A DNA stretch of 64,000 nucleotides from CAVXDY01 sp963721335 (lineage in GTDB: Bacteria; Actinomycetota; Thermoleophilia; Miltoncostaeales; Miltoncostaeaceae). Positions 44,400 to 54,243 of this stretch are shown here, piece by piece. The DNA is taken from positions 558,001-622,000 of the forward strand of contig CAVRIV010000001.1 of NCBI GenBank assembly GCA_963721335.1, in the 5' to 3' direction. Positions within the stretch are counted from its first letter, which is position 1, and each line of letters begins with the position of its first letter. The notes under the pieces were generated by a model. It ran no database searches and was not told the DNA's origin. It was given only the letters and a program-made list of their open reading frames with translations. The translations under genes and the position numbers were made by a program.

Positions 44400-45660
44400 A
44401 CGGCGCCCCCAGCCCGCGCGGCGGCGCGCAGGCCGGACGCGAGCCCGTCCTCGTGGAAGCCGAAGCCGTGGTAGGCGCCGCAGAACCAGGTGCGCCGTCG
44501 GCCGTCGAGCTCGGGCAGGCGCTCCTGCGCGGCGAGCGCCTCGAAGGTGTAGAGCGGATGGGCGTAGTCGATCCGCCGGATCACCCGATCCTCGGCGATG
44601 CGGTCGTCGCGGTTCAGCGTCACGCAGTAGTGCTCCGGCTCGTCGAGGCGACTGGAGCTTATTGAGGTGGTAGGTCACGGTCGGGCGCGCGAGGGTGAGC
44701 GGCAGTCGGCCACCTGGTAGTTCCACGCGGCCCGCGAGCCGGAGCGCCGGCGCGGGAGCAGGCGCGCGTCGGTGTGGAGCACCGTGCGGTTGAGGGTGGT
44801 GCGGAAGGCGCCGAGCACGGCGCGCTCGAGGTCGTCGGCGTCGGCGAGCATCGCGAGCGCCTGGGGCGCGTGCGTGGCGATGACGACGGCGTCGAAGCGG
44901 TGGCCCGCGTCGTCGGCCGTGCGCACCTCCACGCCGTCGGCGTCGCGGGGGACCGACCGCACCTCGGCGCCCAGGCGCAGCCGCTCGCCGAGCGGCGCGG
45001 TGATGGCGTCGACGTAGCGGCGGCTGCCGCCGACGACGGTGCGCCAGGTGTGCCGGCGGAAGCCCAGCAGGCCGTGGTTCTGGAAGAAGCGCACCGCGTA
45101 CGAGGCCGGGAAGGCGAGGGTCTGCGCCGGGGCGGTTGACCACAGCGCCGACGCGAACGGCACCAGGTAGTGGTCGCGGAAGGAGCGCGAGTAGCCCTCG
45201 ATGCGCACGAAGTCGTCGAGGGTGCTGCGCGCGTGGCGCTCCTCGAGCGCGGCGCTGGCCGGTGCGCAGGAAGCGCACGATCTCGGCGAGCAGGCGCGGC
45301 GAAGCCGGGGCGCACCAGCGCGCGCGGCTGCGGCCACAGGCGCACGGCCGAGTACTCCAGGCCGCGGCGCTCGCAGACTCACGGAGAACGACATCCGCGA
45401 GTCCTGCACCGCGACGCCGAGCTCGCGGAAGAGCCGCGAGAGCCGCGGGTAGTTGTGCTCGTTGTGCACCAGGAAGCCGGTGTCGAGCGCCGAGCTCGCC
45501 GCCGCCGGCGCGCGGAACGGTGACGGTGTGGGCGTGTCCGCCCGGCCCGCGCGTCGCGCTCGAAGACCTCGACGTCGTGCACCCGGGCGAGGGCATGGGC
45601 CGCCCCGAGCCCGGCGATGCCGCTGCCGATGACCGCGACCCTCACGGTCGCTCGCTCCAT
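44396..45660 (-). CDS. FAD-dependent amine-oxidase-like oxidoreductase (several frameshifts)
   Basis: First gene of the operon. It begins MERATVRVAVIGSGIAGLGA, the FAD-binding GxGxxG of the amine oxidase/phytoene desaturase fold. Further signatures are ALDTGFLVHNEHNYPRLSRLF, AFPASYAVRFFQNHGLLGFR, GGSRRYVDAITAPLGERLRL and, at the FAD-closing C-terminus, TWFCGAYHGFGFHEDGLASG. Frame changes lie near 45535, 45500, 45380, 45300, 45260, 44700 and 44655. Removing one G from the run near 44410 gives an ending RAGAPWW and TGA that overlaps the DUF1365 GTG. About 420 residues. Proteins of this type next to Cfa and DUF1365 genes are thought to oxidise or isomerise membrane acyl chains. Confidence 0.85.
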
Positions 45661-45679
45661 GTCGTGGCGATCGCCGGCA

Positions 45680-45719
45680 CCTCATCCGTATACGGTCCGA
45701 GCCTCGTAGACGGATGAGG
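45680..45719. promoter_or_regulatory. perfect 10-bp inverted repeat in the divergent promoter of the lipid operon
   Basis: CCTCATCCGT (45680-45689) and ACGGATGAGG (45710-45719) are exact inverted copies separated by 20 bp. The left arm overlaps a second palindrome, CCGTATACGG (45686-45695). The site is centred between the FAD oxidoreductase (start 45660) and desaturase (start 45780) genes. Two identical half-sites facing opposite genes fit a shared operator or a pair of mirrored activator sites. Confidence 0.6.
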
Positions 45720-45779
45720 GGCCCGCGCACGCGGACCCTCGCCCTACCCTGCCCACCACGGATGGAGGACATCATCCAC

Positions 45780-46721
<942 letters not shown>

Positions 46722-46736
46722 CCGCGCCGCCCAGAC

Positions 46737-47378
46737 TCAGACCTGACTCTCGGCCCGGAAGCGGGTCAGCTCGTCGCCCACCAGCCGGGCCCAGGTGCGG
46801 GCCCGGGGCGCGGGCACGCGGGCGCCCGCCGGGGCCCGCGGAGGGCGATCGGGTGGATGGCGCCGCGGATGAGCTGGTAGCCGGCGTCCACCCCCAGCGC
46901 GCGCACGCGCTCGTACCCCGCCCGCGAGCTGCTGCGGGCGGACGCCGGGAACGCCGGGCAGCCAGCCGTCGAGGGAGCCCTGGATGACGGCGAGGCGCCG
47001 GCCGCGCAGGCCCTCCACGGACAGGCGCTCGGGGATCCACGGGGCGAGGCCCACGACCGTGCGTCACCGCCGGGTGGCCCGCGACCGCGATCGAGACGCC
47101 GCCCGCCCATCGAGAAGCCGAGCATCAGCGCGCGGCGCACCGGACGGGCTCGGCGACCTCGTCGAGCGCCGCGCGGGCGTCCTCGATGCACATGTCGAGG
47201 CGCTTCCACGACTTCACCCGGTAGCGCACCTCGTGGAACGCGAGCGCCGGGTGCTCGGGCGCCAGGCGCCGGACGAGCCACTCGATCGACGCGCTCCAGT
47301 CGCCGGGCTTCAGCGTTGCCGGTGCCGCCGTTCACGCACACCACGGCGATGCCCGCCGGCCGGGCCGGTGCGGCGCAT
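46737..47378 (-). CDS. alpha/beta hydrolase (frameshifts)
   Basis: A small hydrolase of about 210 residues. Repaired segments are PAGIAVVCVNGGTG (oxyanion strand-loop), LAFHEVRYRVKSWKRLDMCI, then the nucleophile elbow LMLGFSMGGG with the serine. Next come VVGLAPWIPERLSVEGLRGRRL with VIQGSLDGWLPG, which would carry the acid, and the C-terminus WARLVGDELTRFRAESQV. Breaks lie near 47355, 47310, 47150, 47063, 46925 and 46840. An ATG at 47376-47378 is the simplest start. However, the upstream membrane protein reads into the same frame, so a fusion is possible. It is convergent with the desaturase gene. Confidence 0.72.
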
Positions 47379-47725
47379 CGCGGCGCCGCTCGCGAGCGGC
47401 GACACCCTCCTGCGCGCAGGAGGCCCGCGACGCCGAGGCCGCGAAGCCCGAGCGTCATCGCGAGCACGGCCGGCCGGCCGCGGCCGTAGCGGGCCGCGTC
47501 CGACAGGTCGAAGCCGATCCTCAGGGCGATGGGCAGGCGGGCGTCGGATGCGGCCACCAGGAGCAGTCCGCTGCCGAGGTCGCGGATCCCCAGCGCCCGC
47601 ACCTCCGAGGGGGTCGAGCCGATGAGGGCGGCCATGCGCTCGCTGCGCCCGAGGGCGAGGCCGGTCCAGAGCGCACAGCCGCCGGCGAGCGCGAGCGCCC
47701 ACGAGCGCTGGGTGAGGGGGACCAC
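47379..47725 (-). CDS. small membrane protein, DUF4267-like
   Basis: From GTG 47723-47725 the protein reads MVPLTQRSWALALAGGCALW, with three to four hydrophobic segments and the conserved-looking RALGIRDLGSGLLLVAA and RGRPAVLAMTLGLRGLGVAG. This resembles four-helix DUF4267-type proteins. No stop is seen before the hydrolase sequence, so the 3' boundary is arbitrary. Either a stop was lost to an indel or the two form one membrane-hydrolase protein. Confidence 0.58.
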
Positions 47726-47758
47726 GAGACCAGGATACGGAGCGGGTCCGGGATCCGA

Positions 47759-48475
47759 TCAGGAGCGGTCGATGATCACCGGCGTGCCCGGCTTGGCGTA
47801 GTGGGCGGCCCGCGCGAGCTCGAATGCGCCGAGGATGACGCAGCCGTTGCTCGAGGGGCGGCCGATCCGCGCGGCGCCCCCGCTGCCGGTGCCGTGGATG
47901 CCGATGAGGGCCGGGCCGCCCATGAAGGTGCGCAGGGTGGGCGAGTGGGCGGTGAGGGCGACCGTGAAGTCGCCGTAGATCCCGCGCCACGCGCCGGGTG
48001 TGACCACGGCGTCCTGGATGGCGAACCGTCCCACGGGCGTCGGCGTCCCCGCGCGGCCGATGCCGGCCGGCCACGAGGCCACGCGCCGCGAGCCGCGCCA
48101 GATCTCGAGCCGGCGCGATCCGAGGTGGACCTCGAACCGCAGCTGCGTGCCGGTGAGGCGCAGCGAGCGTCGCGGCACCCAGCCCGTGGTGCCGTTCGGA
48201 CGGATGGGCAGCTGCACGCGGACCCAGGCGCGTCCCGCTCGGTCGTGCCGGCGGCCGGTGACCATGAGCCACTGCGCGCCGCGCGACCACTCGGCCACAC
48301 CGGTCAGGCGCATGACCCGACGGGCGTCCAGGCGCGGGGCCGCGCGGGCGGTCGCCGGCACCACCACTCGGGCGACCAGGGTGGCTGTGCCGTCGCCGGC
48401 CGCCCGCGCATCCTGCGCCGGCACGACGGCGAGTGCGGCCACGAGGGCGAGGGCGAAACTCCAAATCCTCCACAT
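47759..48475 (-). CDS. L,D-transpeptidase (YkuD domain), secreted
   Basis: A 238-residue exported enzyme that forms 3-3 peptidoglycan cross-links or attaches proteins to the wall. The signal peptide is MWRIWSFALALVAALAVVPA with cleavage near ARAA. An SH3-like middle region (TGWVPRRSLRLTG) precedes the YkuD domain. The active site is GIHGTG followed by RPSSNGCVILG, with the conserved His, Ser and catalytic Cys. The frame is intact. The ATG overlaps the region where the divergent DICT/HD-GYP gene could start, so the two share a promoter area. Confidence 0.92.
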   Translation of the reverse strand: MWRIWSFALALVAALAVVPAQDARAAGDGTATLVARVVVPATARAAPRLDARRVMRLTGVAEWSRGAQWLMVTGRRHDRAGRAWVRVQLPIRPNGTTGWVPRRSLRLTGTQLRFEVHLGSRRLEIWRGSRRVASWPAGIGRAGTPTPVGRFAIQDAVVTPGAWRGIYGDFTVALTAHSPTLRTFMGGPALIGIHGTGSGGAARIGRPSSNGCVILGAFELARAAHYAKPGTPVIIDRS

Positions 48476-48482
48476 GACATTG

Positions 48483-49871
48483 ATGTCGTCCGGGAGCCGC
48501 GCGTCCTTGAGGAGCGCCGGTGGGGCGCCGCATCCGGCCCTGGGGGTCGAGGCGGGGCACCCCGGCGCCGATAGCGACACCGTGGTCGACTCTCTTCTCG
48601 AGCTCGTCGGACCCCTGTGGGGCCTCCGCACCGCGCGCTACGGCAAGCGCAGCCTGATCGCGCTGTCGCACGCGATGGAGGACCGCGGCCTGGAGTCGCC
48701 CGAGCACCGGCCGCTCGTGTTCGGGGGCTTCCAGCGCGCGCGCTTCTTCGCCCACGACGAGGCCCGCTACCAGGCGATCGCGCAGGGCAGCGCCATCTGC
48801 GTCGCCGCCGCCGGAGGCCTGAGGACGCGGAACGACGAGCCCCTGAGCATCCTCGGCGTCGGCCCGTCCGACCCCATGTGGCGCGATTGGGTGCTCGTCG
48901 TCTACGGCGGCGCGTCCCACGCCGCCGTGCTGGTCGCGCGCGACCTGCCGGAGCACGACATCGACGGCGTCCCCACCCGCGACCGGGTCTGCGACGCCGT
49001 CTGGAGCTACGACCCGGGCCTGGCCCACGCGTCGGCGCGGTGGGTGGGCACGTACCTGGCCGAGCACGATGCGGCCCTCGGGATGCGCTGGGCCGAGCGG
49101 CTGGCCGAGCTGCCGGCGCCGGCCGCGAGGCCCGACCCGGGGCTGGCGGCCATCGGGGGGCGCCTCGTCAACGCCATGGAGCGCCAGCTGGTCCGGGAGC
49201 AGGCCGACAGCCGTCGCCTGGAGCTCTCCTACGAGGCGACGATCGGGGCGCTCGCCCGCGCCGCCGAGGCGCGCGACCCCGAGACCGACGAGCACCTGGC
49301 CCGCGTGGCCCGGCGCTCGGTGGCCGTCGGGCGGGTGCTCGGGATGAGCCCCGCCGAGCTGGAGACCCTCCGGCACGGAGCGCGCCTGCACGACGTCGGC
49401 AAGATCGGGATCCGCGATGCGGTGCTCACCAAGCCCGGCCCGCTGGATCAGGGCGAGGTCGAGGAGATGCGACGCCATGCCGCGATCGGCGCGGGGATCC
49501 TCGAGGGCGTCGTCGGCCTGCGCGGCTGCGTGCCGATCGTCCGCCACCACCACGAGCGCTGGGACGGGAACGGCTACCCCGACGGCCTGGCCGGCGAGGC
49601 GATCCCGCTCGCGGCGCGGGTGGTCGCCGTGGTGGACGCGTTCGACGCCATGACGACGGACCGGCCGTACCGGCGGGCGATGTCGCCCGAGGTCGCCATG
49701 ACCCACGTGCTCGAGGGCCGCGGGGGGCAGTTCTGCCCCCGGTGCGTGGAGGCCTTCGAGGCGATGCTGGCCCTGGAGGCGTTCGCCGCCGAGGCCGACC
49801 CGTCGGTCAGCGGCCCGTCCGCTGGATCCACGCGATCAAGTCGTCCAATCGGTGCGCCCAGAACAGCGTGA
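48483..49871 (+). CDS. DICT-sensor HD-GYP phosphodiesterase
   Basis: A 462-residue signalling protein. The N-terminal 150 residues match the DICT sensory domain (RSLIALSHAMEDRGLESPEHRPLVFGGFQ and ARYQAIAQGSAICVAAAGGL). The C-terminal HD-GYP domain, about residues 245-430, has ARLHDVGKIGIRDAVLTKPG, HHHERWDGNGYPDGLAGEAIP and VDAFDAMTTDRPYRRAMS, with all metal ligands and the GYP motif. It should hydrolyse cyclic di-GMP. The start is ATG 48483 or GTG 48582; neither has a strong ribosome site. The last 20 codons overlap the 3' end of the convergent restriction gene by 65 bp and are low-complexity, so the true stop may be earlier. No GGDEF cyclase is present in the window. Confidence 0.88.
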   Translation: MSSGSRASLRSAGGAPHPALGVEAGHPGADSDTVVDSLLELVGPLWGLRTARYGKRSLIALSHAMEDRGLESPEHRPLVFGGFQRARFFAHDEARYQAIAQGSAICVAAAGGLRTRNDEPLSILGVGPSDPMWRDWVLVVYGGASHAAVLVARDLPEHDIDGVPTRDRVCDAVWSYDPGLAHASARWVGTYLAEHDAALGMRWAERLAELPAPAARPDPGLAAIGGRLVNAMERQLVREQADSRRLELSYEATIGALARAAEARDPETDEHLARVARRSVAVGRVLGMSPAELETLRHGARLHDVGKIGIRDAVLTKPGPLDQGEVEEMRRHAAIGAGILEGVVGLRGCVPIVRHHHERWDGNGYPDGLAGEAIPLAARVVAVVDAFDAMTTDRPYRRAMSPEVAMTHVLEGRGGQFCPRCVEAFEAMLALEAFAAEADPSVSGPSAGSTRSSRPIGAPRTA

Positions 49872-50734
49872 GCCCGCGGGCCTGAGCGCTCTCCAGCGTC
49901 GCCGGCTTGAAGACGCCTGAGAGGACGGCGGTGGGGACGACCTGGGTGTGACCGAACTCGCCGAGCCAGGTCGTGGCCTTGGCGGCGGTGTCGTTGATGC
50001 ACCCGCTTGTAGGAGTTGATGTCCGAGTTCGACACCTTGCACTCGATCGGCATGCGCCGGCGGTCCGGGAGGCCCACGAGCAGGTCGGCCTTCCGTCCCC
50101 CGAACGTGGTCTCGGGCAGAACTCGCCCCGCCCGGGTGCGTCCTCGAGCGTGCGGATCGCCTTCCGGGCGGGCGACCTCGCGGAAGCCCGCGCCCCGCAG
50201 CGCGTCGGCGACCGATTCCTCCTGAAGGCTCTTCACCGCGTTGCGCCGCCAGGTGCGCACCTTCTCGGTGGCCATCAGCGAGGCGGTGGCCAGGGCCGCG
50301 GCGTCCCGCTCCTCGGCGCTCGGCACCCACCGCCCGGCCAGCCACGCGAAGCGGCGCCGGTCGAGCCCGGCGAGCACGGAGTCGACGATCCGGCGCGGCG
50401 GCATCCGGGGAGCTCAGCGCCCGCGTGGAGCAGCCGGGTCTCGGCGATCACGGCGAGGTCGGCCTCGGAGATGAACGGGCCCGGGAGGAAGCGCAGCGCC
50501 TCGAGGAAGCGCGGCTCGCGCACCACCTCCACCGCCCGCTCGCCGAGCTGCGTCAGGTCGACCGTGAGCTCGATCAGCTCCTCCACCGCCACGTGGTACT
50601 CGTCGAGCGTGCGCGTAGGTAGGTCGCGCGGCTCCTCGAACCGCGCCGCGGCGGAAGCTCTCGACCGCCCGGGCGATGTCGCCCTCGATCTCCTCGCGGC
50701 CCCAGCGCGGCGGCGGCTCGAAGGCGACGGCCAC
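49807..50734 (-). CDS. XamI-family type II restriction endonuclease (frameshifts)
   Basis: About 305 residues after repair. From GTG 50732-50734 the N-terminus reads VAVAFEPPPRWGREEIEGDI and DEYHVAVEELIELTVDLTQL, the typical XamI start. The PD-(D/E)xK core is in TFGGRKADLLVGLPDRRRMPIECKVSNS, with the Asp and ECK residues. The C-terminus, INDTAAKATTWLGEFGHTQV and LFWAHRLDDLIAWIQRTGR, matches the family. Breaks lie near 50645, 50412, 50145 and 49998. The recognition site of XamI itself is GTCGAC; whether this enzyme shares it is unknown. It starts two bases after the methyltransferase gene. Confidence 0.84.
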
Positions 50735-50736
50735 GG

Positions 50737-52295
50737 TCAATGCTCGCCGGCGAGCAGCAGGCTCGGGGCCGGGGACCAGGACGCGCTCCATCTCGCGGGG
50801 CTCGAACTTGGTGAGGCCGCCGGCGTAGGTGCGGCCGTCGTCCACCGTCACGGTGTCGCGCAGCGCGGCCGACCAGGCGCTCGACGGCCGCCTCGGGCAG
50901 CTCGAGGCGCGGGTACAGCCCGTGGGCGATGTTGATGTGCCGCGCCTCGGCCAGGTTGCGGGTGAACGCCGGCGGGCGCCGGGCCATGTAGGTGGCGAGG
51001 ATCGGGGCCGGGGCGCGCAGGCCCACCGACCACCACGCGCGCCGCGCCCGGGCGATGTAGCCCTCGTGGGCGCCGACGCGCCGCGCGCCGGCTGAGGAAG
51101 CGCCGGATGCGCCGCAGCTCCGTGCCCTCGAACACGTCGAGGTCGGCCGGCAGGTCGACCACCAGGCGCAGGTGCTGCGCGGAGCTGGCGAGCGCCCGTG
51201 CCGGCCTCGAAGATCTCCCGGGCGCGGGTGATCGCGGGGAAGAGGACCTCGGGCGGGCAGGTCGGTGTCGCCGGGCCGCACGACCCAGGTGGCGTTGCGG
51301 CCGGTGACCGCGCCGCGGTGGACGCGGCAGATCTCGCCGAGCGGCGACGTGACCCTCGGGCGCACGGCGCGCGGCGCGCGGGTGAGCCGCGACCAGCGCC
51401 GGGCCTCGCGCAGGCGCTCGGCGTCCGACCGGCTCGCCGCCGCCGAGCGGCGCGAGCTCGCCGACGTGGCGCACCCGCCGCAGGCGCACCGACGCGGGTG
51501 GCCGCGTCGATCTGGAAGCAGGTGATCGCCGCGGTGACGGCCGCGTCCTCGAACGGCATGGCGGTGGGCTCCAGGATGTGGACGCCTCGCCGCCCATGCG
51601 GCCCGAGCAGCAGCTCGCGCACGAGCCGTCCGTAGTTCGTGTCCAGCCACTCGGACGAGGTGATGAAGGCGCCGCCGATCGCCCGTCCGGGCCCGCGCCG
51701 CCGTGGCCAGGAAGAAGTGGACGTGCAGCCCGGCCAGCTGGCTCGCCTCGAGCCCGTGCGCCCGCGCGGTGAGGGTGAGCCACTCCTTCCAGGCGGGAGC
51801 GATCTGGTGGTGGCGCACGTAGGGGGGGTTGCCCAGGTAGAGCGTGCGCCGTCGCCCACGCCCGGCGGGCTCGGCGGCGAGCGCCCGGTAGTCGGCGACC
51901 TCCACGCGGCCGCGTCCGGCGAGCCCGGCCGCCGCCAGGTGGCCGCGACAGACAGATGGCCGCCACCGGGTCGAGCTCCACCGCCAGGACCCGGGCCCGC
52001 GGGAAGCGGCGCCCGGCGGCCACCGCGAAGCGGCCCGATCCGGCGCCCGGGTCGATCACGCGCACCGGAGGGGGGCCGTCGGCGGCCCACGCGACCATCG
52101 ACTCGACGATCGCGGGCGGCGTGTAGGTGGCCCCGTCCGGACGTCGCCGCTCGGGGCTGCGCAGGCGGCAGAACGCCTCGCCCAGGGGGTCGGCGCCCTC
52201 GGCGATGAGGGCCCGGACCTCACGCACGGGCCGCGCTCCCGGGCGCGCGGGGCTGCCAGATCCCGCACGAGCGCCGACTCGCGCTCGGCGACCAC
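50737..52295 (-). CDS. XamI-type DNA adenine methyltransferase, N6 family (many frameshifts)
   Basis: Partner modification enzyme. From GTG 52293-52295 the sequence runs VVAERESALVRDLAAPRARE and EVRALIAEGADPLGEAFCRLRS. It then has TYTPPAIVESMVAWA and the SAM motif VRVIDPGAGSGRFAVAAGRRFP. The catalytic NPPY motif is in TLYLGNPPYVRHHQIAPAWK, followed by the target-recognition half (SPLGEICRVHRGAVTGRNATWV, RHINIAHGLYPRLELPEAAVE). I count at least eight frame changes between 52240 and 50745. Despite this the motifs are all conserved, so the damage looks like sequence error. About 515 residues. It ends LLAGEH and TGA at 50737. Confidence 0.84.
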
Positions 52296-52464
52296 CCGGG
52301 AACGCTGCGAGCCCCCAGGGCGAGCGCCGTCGCGACCACCCGGGCTCCGAGGCGAGCGGGCTCGCGGGATCGGGACCGGGCACGGACGGAGTGTATGACG
52401 ACCGGCGGACGCCGCCGTGAGGGGCGTCCGCCGCGACTAGACTCCGGCCGACCAGGGGGAGTCG

Positions 52465-53363
52465 ATGCGCTGGAGAAGGACCGGAACGGACGACTCTGGG
52501 CTCGAGGACCGTCGCGGCCAGAGCCCTCGCGGCGGGATGCAGTTCCCGGGCGGGGCCATGGGGAAGGGCGCGGGCGGCCTCGGCATCGTGGGCGTGATCG
52601 TGGTCGTCCTGTTCGCCCTTCTCGGCGGCTCGGGCGGCGGCGGCTTCGACATCCCCAGCACCGGCCTCGACGAGTTGCCGACGCAGCCCGCCGCCACGGG
52701 CGACGAGGTGGCGAACGGGCCCGATCCCGACGAGGACCTGAAGGCATTCGTGGCGTTCGTCGTGCGCGACGTGCAGGACTCGTGGGAGATGGCCTTCACC
52801 GACGCCGGGCGCCAGTACCAACGCACGGTGCTGGTGCTGTTCACGGGTGGGGTCAACACCGGGTGCGGCTCCGCCTCGTCCGCCGTCGGGCCCTTCTACT
52901 GCCCGGCGGACCTCAAGGTCTATCTCGACCTGGGCTTCTTCCGGGAGCTGCGCGACCGCTTCGGGGCCCCCGGCGACTTCGCCCAGGCCTACGTGATCGC
53001 CCACGAGTTCGGCCATCACGTTCAGAACCTGCTGGGCATCTCCACCGAGGTGAGCCAGGAGCAGCGCCGAGACCCGGACAGCGCGAACGAGCTGTCGGTG
53101 CGGCTGGAGCTGCAGGCCGACTGCCTCGCGGGCGTCTGGGCGCACTCCGCCTACCAGGACAACCTGCTGGAGGAGGGCGACCTCGAGGAGGGCCTGGCCG
53201 CCGCCGCGGCCGTGGGCGACGACCGCTCCAGCAGCAGGCGGGGGGCTCCATCGACCGGGACAGCTTCACCCACGGGTCGTCCGAGCAGCGCACCACCTGG
53301 TTCAACCGCGGCTTCGAGGGCGGCGAGGTCGCGTCCTGCGACACCTTCTCGGGCGACGTCTAG
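52465..53363 (+). CDS. neutral zinc metallopeptidase, YpfJ family (frameshift)
   Basis: A membrane-anchored peptidase of about 298 residues. MRWRRTGTDDSGLEDRRGQS is the conserved N-terminus, followed by one helix (GLGIVGVIVVVLFALLGGSG). The peptidase domain has AFVVRDVQDSWEMAF and GPFYCPADLKVYLDLGFFRE, then the zinc motif VIAHEFGHHVQNLLG (HExxH) and a third ligand region VRLELQADCLAGVWAH. A break near 53223 displaces the C-terminus, where TTWFNRGFEGGEVASCDTF is a strong family ending. Its physiological substrate is not known. Confidence 0.88.
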
Positions 53364-53373
53364 CCTTCACCGG

Positions 53374-54237
53374 ATGTCGAGCATCGCCGAGCTGATCGCG
53401 GCCGGGCGCACCTGGTCGCTGGAGTTCTTCCCGCCCCGGGATCCCGAGGCCGAGGCCCGCTTCCGGGCGTCCCTGGGGGACTTCGCCGACCTGGGCCCGT
53501 CCTTCACGTCGGTCACCTACGGCGCGCTCGGGTCCACCCGCGAGCGCACGCGCGACCTGGTGGTGGGGATGAACGCCGACTTCGCCTTTCCCACCATGCC
53601 CCACCTCACCTGCATCGGCCACACGCGCGCGGAGGTGGACGAGCTGCTCGACGCCTACGCCCAGGCCGGCGTGCGCGACATCCTGGCGTTGGGGGGCGAT
53701 CCCCCGGCCGATGGATCGGAGCTGGGCGACTTCCGTCACGCGATCGAGCTGGTGGAGGTGGTGAAGGCCCACCCGGCCGGCTTCACGGTGGGCGTGGCCG
53801 CGCACCCCGAGCTGCACCCGCGCTCGCCCGACCGCGCGAGCGACCGCCGCCACCTGGCCGACAAGCTGAGCCTGGCGGACTTCGCCATCACCCAGTTCTT
53901 CTTCCGGGCGGAGGACTACTCGCGGATGCGGGACGAGCTGGCCGCGCTGGGATGCCACCGGCCCGTCCTGCCCGGCGTGATGCCCTTCGTGAGCGCGGCC
54001 GGCCTCCAGCGGATGGCCGACATGAACGGCACCGCGATCCCCCCCGAGCTGTCGCGGCGCCTGGAGCCCCTGGCCGACGACGCCGACGCGGTCATCTCGC
54101 TGGGCGTCGAGGTGGCGACCGGCCTCTGCGAGCGCCTGATCGCGGCCGGGGCGCCCGGCATACATCTCTACACGCTCAATCGCACGGGCCCCGTGCGCCG
54201 GGTGTGGTCGGAGCTGGGCCTGCAGCGGGTCGCCTGA
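53374..54237 (+). CDS. metF: methylenetetrahydrofolate reductase
   Basis: MTHFR reduces 5,10-methylene-THF to 5-methyl-THF for methionine synthesis. The 287-residue protein has an intact frame. Signatures are the N-terminal SLEFFPPRDPEAEARF, which carries the catalytic glutamate, PHLTCIGHTRAEVDELLD, ILALGGDPPADGSE with the FAD-binding GD-P loop, VGVAAHPELHP, and DFAITQFFFRAEDY. The C-terminal APGIHLYTLNRTGPVRRVW is classical. It follows the zinc peptidase by 10 bp and precedes the deacetylase by 6 bp. No other methionine gene is nearby. Confidence 0.92.
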   Translation: MSSIAELIAAGRTWSLEFFPPRDPEAEARFRASLGDFADLGPSFTSVTYGALGSTRERTRDLVVGMNADFAFPTMPHLTCIGHTRAEVDELLDAYAQAGVRDILALGGDPPADGSELGDFRHAIELVEVVKAHPAGFTVGVAAHPELHPRSPDRASDRRHLADKLSLADFAITQFFFRAEDYSRMRDELAALGCHRPVLPGVMPFVSAAGLQRMADMNGTAIPPELSRRLEPLADDADAVISLGVEVATGLCERLIAAGAPGIHLYTLNRTGPVRRVWSELGLQRVA

Positions 54238-54243
54238 GGGCCG

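Noticed and set aside
43640..45660. Apparent FAD oxidoreductase-DUF1365 fusion
   Set aside because: Deleting one G near 44410 restores a stop that overlaps the DUF1365 GTG, the usual junction in this operon.
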